DNA of 64,000 bases, taken from Lacticaseibacillus mingshuiensis (lineage in GTDB: Bacteria > Bacillota > Bacilli > Lactobacillales > Lactobacillaceae). The stretch spans positions 1 to 64,000 of the forward strand of contig NZ_BOLS01000002.1 of NCBI RefSeq assembly GCF_016861785.1, read 5' to 3'. This document shows positions 16,679 to 26,261 of the stretch, piece after piece. Made by a program: the position numbers and the translations under genes. The notes under the pieces were generated by a model that worked only from the letters and a program-made list of their open reading frames with translations, had not been told where the DNA came from and searched no databases. How positions within the stretch are numbered: position 1 is the first letter of the stretch; each line of letters opens with the position of its first letter.

Positions 16679-17391
16679 ACGCGCAACACCTCCACATCCC
16701 CGACCAAGACGTTGAGAATCAAATGCACGCGGCGGGTGGTGTCATCATAGTCGCTGCTGAAATGCTTGACCGTTTCATTTTGCAAATGGAACTCCTGGTC
16801 ATCGATCGTCAAGGTCCCCAGCATCGCGGAATGGTCGATCATCACGCCGACACCGATTGGCACCAGCACGCGGGTCTTCCCAAACCCCTTGCGAACGACC
16901 ACCACATTGTCGCCGGCCGGCAAAAACGTATTGCCAAGGTCGATGATGGTGTCGCCCATGCCAACGGTGAGATTGATGTCATCCCATTCAAAAACTTCGG
17001 CCCCAATCGTTTCATTCCCAAACCAAGGGTGCCGCTTCACCTGACCCGCTTTGGCAGACGGATCCGTGGTCTCCACCGAGACAAAGCGTTTTTGCTGCCA
17101 AGGCTTCTTGACGGTCGTTTCGCCATTTGGCTTGCTGGACAAGGCGATGATCGCGACCAAGGCCGCAAATAGCACCAGCCAAAACGCCGGATTGATCATG
17201 ACCGAAACGGCCAGCGTGATGCCGCCGATCGTGCACCACACCCCTGCCGCGCGATGGCTCTTCACCCCGATCGCAAGCAATAAGGCGCCGAGCACGACGC
17301 CGATCAGTGCCGGTGGGTTCGTCACGATCTGAAAACCGAGCCAAAGCAGTAGCCCGCCTTCAAGTAGCCAAAACACGCGCCAATGTGACAT
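16675..17391 (-). CDS. liaF: LiaF, membrane inhibitor of LiaSR
   Basis: A 238-residue protein with four short transmembrane helices in residues 5-95 and a C-terminal 'cell wall-active antibiotics response' domain (about 125-238; GDTIIDLGNTFLPAGDNVV, GKTRVLVPIGVGVMIDHSAM). In Bacillus, LiaF keeps LiaS inactive in the absence of stress. GGGGAGGTG precedes the start. First gene of liaFSR; a TATAAT lies upstream at 17419-17424. Confidence 0.93.
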   Translation of the reverse strand: MSHWRVFWLLEGGLLLWLGFQIVTNPPALIGVVLGALLLAIGVKSHRAAGVWCTIGGITLAVSVMINPAFWLVLFAALVAIIALSSKPNGETTVKKPWQQKRFVSVETTDPSAKAGQVKRHPWFGNETIGAEVFEWDDINLTVGMGDTIIDLGNTFLPAGDNVVVVRKGFGKTRVLVPIGVGVMIDHSAMLGTLTIDDQEFHLQNETVKHFSSDYDDTTRRVHLILNVLVGDVEVLRV

Positions 17392-17418
17392 CTCTCAACA
17401 CCTCCCCTTTTGACATCT

Positions 17419-17424
17419 ATTATA
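17419..17424 (-). promoter_or_regulatory. -10 box of liaFSR
   Basis: TATAAT on the minus strand, 28 bases before liaF. No clear -35 box is visible, which fits a promoter needing an activator such as LiaR. Confidence 0.5.
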
Positions 17425-17518
17425 CCGAAAACTGCGACGCTGAGCTTACGGCTTGCGACTGATTTCACGCGGGATGGCCCGCCGCGTTCGCAGTTGGGCG
17501 CCGCGCGCCGTACCGCAT

Positions 17519-17544
17519 AAAAAAACACGCCGCAGCGTGTTTTT
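17519..17544. terminator. terminator of greA
   Basis: AAAACACGC-CGCA-GCGTGTTTTT, with a run of A residues on the other side, so it works on both strands. Confidence 0.88.
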
Positions 17545-17555
17545 AGCGCGAAGTC

Positions 17556-18032
17556 TTAGCCTTCGACTTTGGTGATCTTAACGGTCATGTCGCCGCCAGG
17601 GGTGTTAATGGTGACCACATCCCCAACTTTTTTGCCGATCAGGCCCGCTGCGATCGGTGAATCGTTGGAGATCTTGCCGTTAAACGCGTCAGCCTCCGCG
17701 GAACCCACGATCTCATATGTTTCAGGTTCGTCGTCGCCTTCTTCAACAAAGGTGATCTTCTTGCCGATCGACACTTCATCCGCGGCTACGGAATTGGCGT
17801 CGATGATCTGCGCATAACGCAGCTGCGTTTCGATGGTAATGATCCGTGTCTCAAGGGTGCTTTGTTCGTCCTTGGCACTTTCGTATTCAGAGTTTTCGGA
17901 CAGATCGCCGAATCCACGTGCGACCTTGATACGTTCGATCACTTCTGGGCGCTTCACTGTTTTTAAGTTTTCTAGTTCTTGTTCCAGCTTGACTTTGCCG
18001 TCAGCTGTCATCGGATAGACTTTATCCGCCAT
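17556..18032 (-). CDS. greA: transcript cleavage factor GreA
   Basis: Rescues backtracked RNA polymerase by stimulating cleavage of the transcript. The 158 residues comprise an N-terminal coiled coil (about 8-75, with the acidic tip [18 protein letters not shown]) and a C-terminal FKBP-like domain (ending [20 protein letters not shown]). It is the last gene of the mltG-udk-greA run and is followed by its own terminator. Confidence 0.96.
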   Translation of the reverse strand: MADKVYPMTADGKVKLEQELENLKTVKRPEVIERIKVARGFGDLSENSEYESAKDEQSTLETRIITIETQLRYAQIIDANSVAADEVSIGKKITFVEEGDDEPETYEIVGSAEADAFNGKISNDSPIAAGLIGKKVGDVVTINTPGGDMTVKITKVEG

Positions 18033-18108
18033 AACGATCCCTCAATTCCATTTTTTGTGTATCTAAACAACGATGCTACGTGCTGACGTGCGCAATGTCA
18101 ATGAAAAT

Positions 18109-18747
18109 TCACTCGCGCAGGCCACGCTCGGCCAAGATCGCCCGAATCTTGGTGACCAGCAGATCGATCGCGACCGTGTTCCGCCCGCCCTCTGGCACGA
18201 TGATGTCGGCGTAGCGCTTGGTCGGCTCGATGAACTGATGATAGGACGGTTTGACCGTGGTCAGATACTGCTGAATCACATCATCCAGACTGCGCCCGCG
18301 TTCGGCCATGTCCCGCTTGATGCGCCGAATCACGCGAATGTCATCGTCGGTGTCAACATAGACCTTGATATCCATCAGGTCGCGCAGAGTCTCATCTGCC
18401 AGAATCAGGATGCCTTCGACAATGATCACATCGCGTGGCGCGACATGGACCACTTCACTCGCCCGGTTATGAATCGTGTAATCATAGACCGGCTTTTCGA
18501 TCGGCCGCCGTGCGATCAGATCGGTGAGCTGCTGATGAAGTAGCGGCGTGTCGAAGGCCAGGGGATGATCGTAATTGATCTTCCGCCGCTCCTCAAACGG
18601 CAAGTCGCTGTGTTTGTAATACGAATCCTGCTCGAGCAACAAGAGCGAGTGCCCGGAAAAATTGTCGAAGATCGCCCGGGCGACCGACGTCTTCCCACTG
18701 GCTGAGCCACCTGTCACCCCGATCACGATCGGTTTTTGTGCATCCAC
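18109..18747 (-). CDS. udk: uridine kinase
   Basis: Phosphorylates uridine and cytidine in pyrimidine salvage. The 212-residue protein has the P-loop [14 protein letters not shown], the substrate motif [14 protein letters not shown] and [12 protein letters not shown]. The start is GTG at 18747, seven bases after GGAGGC; no ATG is available at this position, and the longer frame upstream crosses a terminator. The gene lies between mltG and greA in the same orientation. Confidence 0.94.
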   Translation of the reverse strand: MDAQKPIVIGVTGGSASGKTSVARAIFDNFSGHSLLLLEQDSYYKHSDLPFEERRKINYDHPLAFDTPLLHQQLTDLIARRPIEKPVYDYTIHNRASEVVHVAPRDVIIVEGILILADETLRDLMDIKVYVDTDDDIRVIRRIKRDMAERGRSLDDVIQQYLTTVKPSYHQFIEPTKRYADIIVPEGGRNTVAIDLLVTKIRAILAERGLRE

Positions 18748-18820
18748 TAAAAAGCCTCCACTATCAAAATTCTGAGACGGGTTCAGATCTCTCAAGCCCG
18801 CCACCTGGCCCACTGCCAAC

Positions 18821-18852
18821 AAAAACTGGATCAGCCCAGCTGATCCAGTTTT
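18821..18852. terminator. terminator between mltG and udk
   Basis: AAAACTGGATCAGC-CCA-GCTGATCCAGTTTT is a perfect 14-base-arm hairpin able to terminate on both strands. It should lower read-through from mltG into udk-greA. Confidence 0.88.
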
Positions 18853-18858
18853 GCTCGG

Positions 18859-20007
18859 TCACTGACCGTTATCTGCCGCAAATTTTGCCACATTGGCATC
18901 ATGAGCCTCGCGCGTTGTCGCGTACAAGATCTCACCGGTCTTGAGGTTCGCGACGAAGTACAGATAATTCTTATCGCGATCCAGCGGCGAGAGCACCGCG
19001 GAGATCGACGCTTCACTTGGCGAGTCAAACGGCCCAGGTCCGTAGCCGGTATTGACGTACAGGTTATACGGGCTGTCCACCGCGGTATCGGTGTTGGTCA
19101 AATGCGTTTTATGCGTATTCAACGCGTACATGACCGAAATATCGGATTGAAGCGGCATCTTGACCGCAAGCCGGTTCAGGAAGACGCCTGCGATCGTGCG
19201 CCGATCGTTGGCCGTGCTGCCTTCGCGTTCGACCAGACTGGCCAGCGTCATCACTTCTTGGACCTTGTAGCCCTGCTTGTTGATGCTGGTGTAATACTGC
19301 TGCAGGATGCTGTCAGTCTTTTGCACCATTTGCGCAACCAGCGTCTTCAAGGTCTCTTTCTTGGTGATCGTGTAGGTCGCCGGGAATAGATAGCCTTCGA
19401 GGCGATACCGCACATCCTTGGCCTGCGCCGCCGACGTCAACAGCTTCGGATAATCCTTGGCCAGCTTGGCGAAAAATGTCTCATTCTTCATCAAGTCGAG
19501 GAACTTCTCCTTGGACATATTGGCGTTCTTTGACTTCAGCTTGTCGATCACATCGCCGATCTGCTCGACTGTGACGCCTTCCTTGACCAACACGGTACCG
19601 ATCTGGTTATCCCCCGTGCTCCCGGCACGAAGCTCACCGACGATCTGCTGCAAGGTGTTCGCCTGGGTAAAGGTATAGTCGCCCGCTTTAAAATTCGTAT
19701 AACTATGAAATTTCACATAGTAGTTGAACACAGTGGCCGACTTGATGATCTTTTTGTTTTGCAGCGTGGCCCCGATCTCTTTGGTGCTTGAGCCGATCGG
19801 AATGTGCACGGTGATGCGGTCAGTGGCTTTTTCGTTGACCGGCTCCAGCGAAGACTTCACATACCGATAGCCCATGAGCCCGACGATCACGAGCAACACG
19901 ACCACAATGCCCACGACCCACAGCACGATGCGGTTGACGACCCGCGATTCCGCCTGATGCAGCGATTTTTTTCGAGATCCTTGATCATTTGGCGTCTGAT
20001 TATCCAC
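18859..20007 (-). CDS. mltG: endolytic murein transglycosylase MltG
   Basis: Cuts nascent glycan strands at the membrane and so limits peptidoglycan chain length. The 382-residue protein has a cytoplasmic N-terminus, one transmembrane helix (about residues 25-50), a LysM-like subdomain and the YceG catalytic domain (TLASLVEREGSTANDRRTIA, with the catalytic glutamate in VEREG; YNLYVNTGYGPGPFDSPSEA). It follows pheT; its own -10 box overlaps the pheT terminator. Confidence 0.95.
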   Translation of the reverse strand: MDNQTPNDQGSRKKSLHQAESRVVNRIVLWVVGIVVVLLVIVGLMGYRYVKSSLEPVNEKATDRITVHIPIGSSTKEIGATLQNKKIIKSATVFNYYVKFHSYTNFKAGDYTFTQANTLQQIVGELRAGSTGDNQIGTVLVKEGVTVEQIGDVIDKLKSKNANMSKEKFLDLMKNETFFAKLAKDYPKLLTSAAQAKDVRYRLEGYLFPATYTITKKETLKTLVAQMVQKTDSILQQYYTSINKQGYKVQEVMTLASLVEREGSTANDRRTIAGVFLNRLAVKMPLQSDISVMYALNTHKTHLTNTDTAVDSPYNLYVNTGYGPGPFDSPSEASISAVLSPLDRDKNYLYFVANLKTGEILYATTREAHDANVAKFAADNGQ

Positions 20008-20041
20008 GAGTCGCCCTCCTCATTGCAAACATACTGCTGAT

Positions 20042-20047
20042 ATTATA
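20042..20047 (-). promoter_or_regulatory. -10 box of mltG
   Basis: TATAAT on the minus strand, 35 bases before the mltG start, placed directly at the end of the pheT terminator. Confidence 0.5.
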
Positions 20048-20048
20048 C

Positions 20049-20075
20049 AAAAACCTGCCGCAAAAAGCGACAGGC
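20049..20075 (-). terminator. terminator of pheST
   Basis: GCCTGTCGC-TTTTT-GCGGCAGG followed by TTTTTGT, 10 bases after the pheT stop codon. Confidence 0.85.
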
Positions 20076-20084
20076 TCCCGTGAT

Positions 20085-22496
20085 TTAGCGAATCACCGCG
20101 TGCAGCTCAGTCTCAAGCGCCGCCTGAACTTTGGCGAATGCGGCATTGACTTCATCTTCCGTCAACGTCTGATCATCGCGCCGGTACGTCAGGGTGTACG
20201 CCATGCTCTTTTGCCCAAACGGCAGGTTCTTGCCGTGATAGACGTCAAACAAATGGCTGTCCTGAAGATACTTCCCAGCATTTTGCCAAATGACGGCCTC
20301 GATCGCCGCATGCTCGACTTCGATGCCGACTTGAATCGCGATGTCGCGGGTCACGCTTGGGTACTTCGGCGCAGGAGCCGCAGTCATGTCGCTGCGATCC
20401 GCAGCCAGCAGCGCATCCAGGTCCAGCTCAAACACGAAGGTATCCGGCAGGCTGTGCGCTTTGGCGTAGCCCGGATGAATCCGACCGATCAAGCCGATGC
20501 GTTTGTCGCCAAGAAGAATGCTGGCGCTTTGCCCAGGGTGCAGGGTCGGGTCGTCGGTCAAGGCCACATACCGCACAGGTTCGTTCAGCCGATAATCACC
20601 CAGTAGCGTTTCGACAATGCCTTTGACATTATAAAAATCGACAGCTTGCGCGGCTTCGTGCCAGCTCTTTTGCCGCGTGAGCCCGGTGATGGCACCGGCG
20701 ACATATTCTTTTTCAACCGGGCGCGTCTGATCTTTGCTACGCAGGAAGACACGGCCTTGTTCGTAAAGCGCCAAGTCATTTTGCGAGCGCGCTACATTGT
20801 AAGCGATCGCGTTGAGCAGGCCCGTGACCAGATTTTGCCGCAACGTGCTGTGGTCATTGGTCATCGGCCAGGCCACCTGGGTCGGTTCGCTGGCTTCAAG
20901 CGCAAACGCAGGGGCGTCCGCTTCGGCCACCAGACTGTACGTGATTGCCTGGGTCAGCCCCAGGCCCTCCAGCAATTTGCGGGTCCGGCGGCGGCGCGTC
21001 TGGCTCGGGGTAAATTGGCCGATCGTCATCGTGGTCGTCGGCAAGGTGCTCGGCAGCTCGTCGTAGCCATAGATGCGGGCGATCTCCTCGATCAGGTCGG
21101 CTTCGATACTGATGTCCCAGCGCCGCGTTGGAATCGACACGGTGAAAAGACCATCCGCTTCGGTCACGCCAAAACCCAGCCGCTTGAAGATCGTGGTCAC
21201 CGTTTCCGCGGTCAGCTCTGCGCCGAGCACGTGGTTGATGCGGGCCAGCGAAATGTTGACGATCACAGGCTCCGGTTTGATCGCCGAAGCAGATAAGGTC
21301 CCCGTCGCAACGGCGCCGTGACCCAGCGTGGCCATTTGCCGCGCCGCCTCATCCAGCGCGAGATTGATGCTGCCCACATCCACCCCTTTTTCAAAACGGG
21401 AAGAGGCTTCTGAACGCAGGTTGTAGCGAAGGGCCGTGCGCCGAATGTTGACAGGCGCAAACTTGGCCGCCTCGATCACGACGGTCTTGGTGCTGGCCGT
21501 GATCTCGGTGTCCAAGCCCCCCATCACGCCGGCGAGCGCAACGGGCCGCGTGCCATCGGTGATCACGATGTCGTCGTCGATCAGCTCATGGTCATTGCCA
21601 TCAAGGGTGGTCAGATGCTCGCCATTTGTCGCGCGGCGCACCAGAATCTGATGGCTAGCGAGCTTGTCATAATCAAACGCATGCAGCGGCTGGCCGTATT
21701 CGAGCATGATCAAGTTGGTCACGTCGACAATGTTATTGACCGGGCGCACGCCGGCATTCCAAAGGCGGCGCTGCAGCCACAGCGGGCTCTCTTCGATCGT
21801 GACGTCGCTGACTACCCGCATCTGATAAGCCGGCGCATCATTTTCATCCGTCACGGTGGCGGTCAAAAGATCGGTGATCGGCTTACCCGTTTCTTCCACA
21901 GGAATATCCTTGAAGTGCGGCTTTTCATCATAGGTGGCGCCAACTTCCCACGCCACCCCGCGCATCCCCAGCGCATCCGCGCGGTTCGGCGTGATCTCAA
22001 AATCGAGAATCGCATCAGTCATCCCCAGCGCTTCAAGCGCATCCGTGCCGGGCGCGATCGCTTCATTGAAGACATAGATCCCAGCGGAATAAGCCTTCGG
22101 AGAGACCGAGTCGCTGAAACCAAGCTCCTGCAAGGCACAGATCATCCCATTGCTTTCCACGCCGCGCATCTTGCTCTTCTTGATCTTCGTGTGGCCGCCG
22201 ACCCAGGAATTGGGCAGCGCCACGATCACAGTCTGCCCCGCCGCAATGTTTGGGGCGCCGCAAACGATCTGAAGCGGCGCCTCCTCGCCAACATCGACCT
22301 GCGCGACATGAAGGTGATCGGAATCGGGGTGGTCGGCCAGGCTCAAGACTTTGCCCACCACGATCTTTTTCAAGCCCGCATCCGGGTGTGTGACGCTATC
22401 CACTTCGATGCCGGTGCGTGAGACCTTGTCCGCCAATTCTTCCGGGGAGACTGGCACATCGACTAACTCTTTCAACCATTCATATGACACATCCAT
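20085..22496 (-). CDS. pheT: phenylalanine-tRNA ligase beta subunit
   Basis: Structural and editing subunit of the alpha2-beta2 PheRS. The 803 residues contain the N-terminal tRNA-binding/EMAP-like domain (about 40-150), the B3/B4 editing domain (HAFDYDKLASHQILVRRA), B5, the catalytic-like module and the C-terminal ferredoxin-fold anticodon-binding domain (YPSVTRDIAIQV to the end). It begins four bases after pheS and is co-transcribed under the T-box. Confidence 0.97.
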   Translation of the reverse strand: MDVSYEWLKELVDVPVSPEELADKVSRTGIEVDSVTHPDAGLKKIVVGKVLSLADHPDSDHLHVAQVDVGEEAPLQIVCGAPNIAAGQTVIVALPNSWVGGHTKIKKSKMRGVESNGMICALQELGFSDSVSPKAYSAGIYVFNEAIAPGTDALEALGMTDAILDFEITPNRADALGMRGVAWEVGATYDEKPHFKDIPVEETGKPITDLLTATVTDENDAPAYQMRVVSDVTIEESPLWLQRRLWNAGVRPVNNIVDVTNLIMLEYGQPLHAFDYDKLASHQILVRRATNGEHLTTLDGNDHELIDDDIVITDGTRPVALAGVMGGLDTEITASTKTVVIEAAKFAPVNIRRTALRYNLRSEASSRFEKGVDVGSINLALDEAARQMATLGHGAVATGTLSASAIKPEPVIVNISLARINHVLGAELTAETVTTIFKRLGFGVTEADGLFTVSIPTRRWDISIEADLIEEIARIYGYDELPSTLPTTTMTIGQFTPSQTRRRRTRKLLEGLGLTQAITYSLVAEADAPAFALEASEPTQVAWPMTNDHSTLRQNLVTGLLNAIAYNVARSQNDLALYEQGRVFLRSKDQTRPVEKEYVAGAITGLTRQKSWHEAAQAVDFYNVKGIVETLLGDYRLNEPVRYVALTDDPTLHPGQSASILLGDKRIGLIGRIHPGYAKAHSLPDTFVFELDLDALLAADRSDMTAAPAPKYPSVTRDIAIQVGIEVEHAAIEAVIWQNAGKYLQDSHLFDVYHGKNLPFGQKSMAYTLTYRRDDQTLTEDEVNAAFAKVQAALETELHAVIR

Positions 22497-22500
22497 GTGC

Positions 22501-23547
22501 TTAACCCTCCTGTTGGAATTGACTCAAGAAGCGAATGTCGCCTTGGTAAAAACTCCGAATATCATCGATGCCATATTTGAGCATCGCAAACCGATCCGGG
22601 CCAAGGCCAAACGCAAACCCGCCGTAAACATCCGCATCCACGCCCGCGTTGGTCAGAACGTTGGGATGCACCATCCCCGCGCCGAGCACCTCGATCCAGC
22701 CGCTGTACTTGCAGATCGCACAGCCTTTCCCGCCGCAGCGGAAACAGGATACATCGACCTCAACGGAAGGCTCGGTGAATGGGAAAAAGCTTGGGCGCAG
22801 GCGAATCTGGCGGTCCGCGCCAAACACATGCTGAGCCAGGGCCAACAGCGTCCCCTTCAGATCCGCCATGGTGATGTGCTTGTCGATCACAAGCCCTTCG
22901 ACCTGATGGAACTGATGGCTATGCGTCGCGTCATCATTATCGCGGCGATACACGCGCCCTGGGGAGATCATCTTCAGCGGGCCTTTGGAAAAATCGTGGA
23001 TCTCCAGCGTCCGCGCCTGCACTGGGCTCGTCTGAGAGCGCATCAGCAGCTGGTCATCCAGGTAAAAAGTATCCTGCATGTCCCGCGCCGGGTGGTCCTT
23101 TGGGATGTTGAGCATCTCAAAGTTGTAGTGATCCTCTTCCACTTCCGGCCCATCAACGACCTGATAGCCTTGGCCAATGAAAAAGTCTTCGATGTCATCC
23201 ATGATCTGATCGAGAATATGTGGGGTGCCGACCTGTTTTTGATCGCCTGGCAGCGTGACATCGATCGTTTCTTTGGCCAGTTGGGCGTGAATCGCCAATT
23301 GCTCGAGCAACGCCTTACGCTCCGCAATGGATTCTTGCAAGTTTGCTTTGACTTGGTTGGCAAACTCGCCGATCTTTGGCCGTTCTTCTGGGGCAAGGTC
23401 GCGCATGCCGCGCAAGGCCTCGGTGATCGGCCCTTTTTTGCCCAGCAGTTCCACCCTGATCTTATTTAATTCATCGAGTTCTTTGACACTTTTGATTCGT
23501 TTCTGATTCTCCTGATCCAGTTGCTCCAGCTTGGTTTTCAGATCCAT
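22501..23547 (-). CDS. pheS: phenylalanine-tRNA ligase alpha subunit
   Basis: Catalytic subunit of PheRS. The 348-residue protein has an N-terminal coiled coil (1-85) that contacts tRNA, and the class II catalytic core with motif 2 ([20 protein letters not shown]-like [13 protein letters not shown]) and motif 3 ([20 protein letters not shown]). The residue in FAFGLG is alanine. The ATG at 23547 follows AAAGGAGGCC; the longer frame upstream lies inside the T-box leader and is not coding. Confidence 0.97.
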   Translation of the reverse strand: MDLKTKLEQLDQENQKRIKSVKELDELNKIRVELLGKKGPITEALRGMRDLAPEERPKIGEFANQVKANLQESIAERKALLEQLAIHAQLAKETIDVTLPGDQKQVGTPHILDQIMDDIEDFFIGQGYQVVDGPEVEEDHYNFEMLNIPKDHPARDMQDTFYLDDQLLMRSQTSPVQARTLEIHDFSKGPLKMISPGRVYRRDNDDATHSHQFHQVEGLVIDKHITMADLKGTLLALAQHVFGADRQIRLRPSFFPFTEPSVEVDVSCFRCGGKGCAICKYSGWIEVLGAGMVHPNVLTNAGVDADVYGGFAFGLGPDRFAMLKYGIDDIRSFYQGDIRFLSQFQQEG

Positions 23548-23577
23548 GCCGGTGGCCTCCTTTGTGTTTTTGACCAA

Positions 23578-23812
23578 AATAAAAACGCCTCGCCCAAGAA
23601 GGGACGAAGCGTCGCGGTACCACCCTTGTTCACGCAAAAAACGTGCACTCAACTTGATAACGGCGATGCCGGAGCTTTCCGCAAGCGAAAAGTCTACTCG
23701 AGAAGTGAAAACAAGCCTTGGTCCCATCGATGGTTTGCAGTCATGACCATCGTTCCCTGGCTGGGCCGCCAGCTTGAGCTTCCGTCTTCGTATTTGGTTG
23801 TTTGATTACTTT
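23578..23812 (-). promoter_or_regulatory. T-box leader of pheST
   Basis: A tRNA-sensing riboswitch. The conserved T-box AAGGGTGGTACCGCG is at 23612-23630, followed by the terminator CGCTTCG/CGAGGCG with TTTTT (23580-23608). Stem I lies upstream; a TTC triplet in TTTTCAC is the probable Phe specifier. Uncharged tRNA-Phe would stabilise the antiterminator. Confidence 0.93.
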
Positions 23813-23813
23813 C

Positions 23814-23841
23814 AGCATAGCAAAAATGGCGGGCGCGTCAA
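23814..23841 (-). promoter_or_regulatory. promoter of the pheST T-box transcript
   Basis: TTGACG (23836-23841), 16-base spacer, and extended TGC-TATGCT (23814-23819). Confidence 0.7.
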
Positions 23842-23866
23842 GCCCCCACCGCATTTTTGCTGAAAA

Positions 23867-24229
23867 TTACTCGCATTCCTCGTCTGACAGCCAGGTATCG
23901 CCCCAGACATGTGCGGCTTCAAGGACAGGCGCCAAGGCCGCCCCTTTGTCCGTCAGGCGATATTCGATCAAGGAGCTGTCCGCATGCGTCTCACGGTCGA
24001 CCAGCCCTTCCGCCTCGAGTTCCTTGAGCCGTTCAACCAGCACACGATCGGAGCATTTGGTGACGGTGCTCGCGATATCCTTAAAGCGAGACGCCCCATT
24101 TTGCATCAGGACCTCAAGAATCAGGCCCATCCATTTCTTACCAAGAATGACAAATGTTTTTGTAAACTTTGGACACAGCGACAACGTATCCCCTGTACAA
24201 GTTTCGGTACCTACTACGGCGTTAGCCAT
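23867..24229 (-). CDS. HxlR-family transcriptional regulator
   Basis: A 120-residue winged-helix regulator (CPKFTKTFVILGKKWMGLIL, then NGASRFKDIASTVTKCSDRV). The HxlR family often senses quinones, aldehydes or oxidants through a conserved cysteine; cysteines here are in ETCTGD, SLCPKF and TKCSDR. The ATG at 24229 was chosen over a GTG nine bases upstream because GGGGTG is well spaced from it. The mhq-like operon at 42 kb is a possible target by function, but nothing local shows this. Confidence 0.88.
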   Translation of the reverse strand: MANAVVGTETCTGDTLSLCPKFTKTFVILGKKWMGLILEVLMQNGASRFKDIASTVTKCSDRVLVERLKELEAEGLVDRETHADSSLIEYRLTDKGAALAPVLEAAHVWGDTWLSDEECE

Positions 24230-24314
24230 CTTATTCACCCCATCAAATCGTTACTTACATTTAGATAGTATCAGTATAACTCATTTAAAAAGGAAAACAA
24301 GCTTTTTGAAAAAA

Positions 24315-24453
24315 GGGCGCGAAGGCTCGAGTGCCCAAGACAGTTAGATGTCCCACCCCTGCGAGCCGGAGCCCGACTATAAAGGGTGCGGCGCGGGCCG
24401 TTTTGGTCTGAGCGAATAGTTTGGCCTGGGTGCTTGATGGCGCACTTGGCCAT
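24315..24453. repeat. family C structured element, C2 (truncated units)
   Basis: Read on the minus strand: the 3' half of one C unit (GCGCCATCAAGCACCC..), the linker (GCCGCACCCTTTATAGTCGGGCTCCG-like, in two parts CCGCACCC and GTCGGGCTCCG), then the 5' half of another (GGGGTGGGACATCTAACTG, CTTGGGCACTCGAG). The units lack their pairing partners, so C2 looks decayed. Confidence 0.75.
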
Positions 24454-24454
24454 A

Positions 24455-24488
24455 CAAAAAACGCCGACCTATATAAGCGTCGGCGCTT
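24455..24488 (-). terminator. terminator of the HD-domain gene
   Basis: CGCCGAC-N10-GTCGGCG followed by TTTTTTG on the minus strand. Confidence 0.88.
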
Positions 24489-24491
24489 GAC

Positions 24492-24986
24492 CTAACTAAG
24501 ACGAGTCCGGAACGGATGGCGCACCTTTTGCAACCATGGAATGAGCACTTCATCGACTGCTTCCCAGTCATCGACTAGGGACACGACCACGCTTTCGCGG
24601 TACTTGGGAACACCCAAGGCCGCACCCCACATGTGCTTGACAATAATGTCTTTTTCCATTGGCGACAGGTCGGTGATCTTTTCGGCGTTACGCAGGGCAA
24701 TGCGCGGATGGATATACGCATGTGTCCCAAGTGAGAACTTGGTGACCCGCCAGTCGTAATAGAATAGGTCGTGCAAGAGGCCGGCACGGGCCAAAGCGCG
24801 CACGTTGAGGTGCCACTTTTTCCCGAGCAGGTAGCTCTGATACGAGACACTGATCGAATGTGAAAGCCGATCCGAATAATGGTGCTGCGGGAAGTTCGCG
24901 AGCTTTTGCACCGCTGGCTGGGCCAGCAGGTCAGAGACATAGCTCATGTACTCGGTATCGGTTTCCCATCCATGAGACTTCTGCAT
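24492..24986 (-). CDS. HD-domain phosphohydrolase
   Basis: A 164-residue protein with an HD metal-binding core: the first histidine in RLSHSISVSYQS, the HD dyad in AGLLHDLFYYDW, a histidine in GTHAYIHPR and a late aspartate in VVVSLVDDWEAVDE. This fits the family of small uncharacterised HD hydrolases; the substrate is unknown. ATG at 24986 follows AAAAGGAGCG. The gene is read by itself with its own terminator. Confidence 0.85.
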   Translation of the reverse strand: MQKSHGWETDTEYMSYVSDLLAQPAVQKLANFPQHHYSDRLSHSISVSYQSYLLGKKWHLNVRALARAGLLHDLFYYDWRVTKFSLGTHAYIHPRIALRNAEKITDLSPMEKDIIVKHMWGAALGVPKYRESVVVSLVDDWEAVDEVLIPWLQKVRHPFRTRLS

Positions 24987-25069
24987 GCAATCGCTCCTTT
25001 TCAACTGTCGTTCAACACACCTTTATTATATCAGGTCCGCCCCGCTTCGTGCATCCTCGCAAGATTTTC

Positions 25070-25828
25070 TTAAGCGGTCAGGTGAAAAAGCACGACCGCA
25101 GCCGCGATCGCCACATTCAGCGACTCCGCTTGGCCCTTGATTGGGATGTAGAGATTGGTGTCTGTGGCGGCCAGAAGCTCCTGGCTCATCCCATTGCCTT
25201 CATTGCCGACGATCAGCGCAAACTGAGAGGCAGACTCAACTGCCAGATACGGTTTTGCGTTCACGTTCAGCTCTGTGCCATAGACAGGAATCTTGGCGGT
25301 CTGAAGCTGCGCGACCAGCGGCGGCAGTGGCGCCGAAACAATGTTAACGTGGAACTGACTGCCCTGCATCGCCCGCAGCACTTTCGGGTTGTAAGGATCC
25401 GCGGTGCCCGCGCCAAACACAATTGTTTTGACCCCGGCCGCATCCGCTGTCCGCACCAAGGTCCCAACGTTGCCCGGATCCTGAATCTGATCCAGCAAGA
25501 GAAATTGGCCGGACAGGGTCTTCGGCAGACTGCCAAGCACCAGTGGCATCACCGCAAAAATTCCCTGCGGCGTCTCCGTTTCGCCCAGATGCTTGGCAAC
25601 AGCCTCCGAGATCTCGCTGGTCTGTTCGTAAAATGGGCGCAGTTCAATTTTATCGAGGAACTTTTTGGTCGCATAAATGCGGCGCGGCGTCTGACCGGCT
25701 GCCAGGGCTTCCTGAACCAGGTGCCATCCTTCCAGTAAATAGAAGCCGGTCTCCTTTTGGTACTTTTTGACCGTTAATTTTTTCGCATTTTTAATATGCT
25801 CGTTTTTCGCTGACGCAATATATTCCAT
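25070..25828 (-). CDS. TrmH/SpoU-family RNA 2'-O-methyltransferase (YsgA-like)
   Basis: A 252-residue SPOUT methyltransferase. The N-terminal L30e-like RNA-binding region (1-100) leads to the knotted catalytic domain with LLLDQIQDPGNVGTLVRTAD, IVGNEGNGMS and the C-terminal SAM loop IPIKGQAESLNVAIAAAVVL. Length and sequence resemble Bacillus YsgA, which is also a neighbour of pheS. The modified rRNA or tRNA site is unknown. It is transcribed divergently from acyP. Confidence 0.92.
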   Translation of the reverse strand: MEYIASAKNEHIKNAKKLTVKKYQKETGFYLLEGWHLVQEALAAGQTPRRIYATKKFLDKIELRPFYEQTSEISEAVAKHLGETETPQGIFAVMPLVLGSLPKTLSGQFLLLDQIQDPGNVGTLVRTADAAGVKTIVFGAGTADPYNPKVLRAMQGSQFHVNIVSAPLPPLVAQLQTAKIPVYGTELNVNAKPYLAVESASQFALIVGNEGNGMSQELLAATDTNLYIPIKGQAESLNVAIAAAVVLFHLTA

Positions 25829-25854
25829 AATAGCCTCCTTGACTTGTCTGGTTT

Positions 25855-25889
25855 AGTCTACCATATGGCACGCCGGATTATGCTAAACT
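25855..25889. promoter_or_regulatory. divergent promoters of ysgA-like gene and acyP
   Basis: An extended -10 on the minus strand (TGG-TAGACT, box at 25855-25860) faces an extended -10 on the plus strand (TGC-TAAACT, box at 25884-25889). The -35 boxes are not clear. Confidence 0.45.
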
Positions 25890-25933
25890 AGAGAAGAAAT
25901 CGACAGCAGACCACTGTCGAAAGGAGGCGCCAG

Positions 25934-26215
25934 ATGACAAAAATCGCAAGATCGATGCTGGTCTCCGGCCGCGTGCAAGGCGTCGGATTCCGCTGGATGG
26001 CCAAAATGGTCGCAGATAAACTCCAGATCACTGGAAAGGTCGAGAATCGCGACGACGGGTCTGTGTATATCGAAGCGGTCGGCGAGCCCGTCAACATGGC
26101 CAAATTTGCGGCAGCGATCAAGGCCAGCCCAACGCCAAGCGGCCGCGTCGACCACTATGAAGAACATGCGCTTGACCCGATTCCCGCGTACGACAGATTT
26201 CGGGTGACCGGCTGA
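25934..26215 (+). CDS. acyP: acylphosphatase
   Basis: Hydrolyses acyl phosphates in the cytoplasm. The 93 residues show the signature GRVQGVGFRW with the catalytic arginine, and the catalytic asparagine in KVENRDDGSVYIEAVG. AAAGGAGGCGCC precedes the ATG. It lies next to the ysgA-like gene and upstream of yidC, a common neighbourhood in bacilli. Element B2 follows 46 bases after the stop codon. Confidence 0.95.
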   Translation: MTKIARSMLVSGRVQGVGFRWMAKMVADKLQITGKVENRDDGSVYIEAVGEPVNMAKFAAAIKASPTPSGRVDHYEEHALDPIPAYDRFRVTG

Positions 26216-26261
26216 TCGTGTGACGCATCGCCGCATGCACAAGCAGCCACCACCAAAGGAA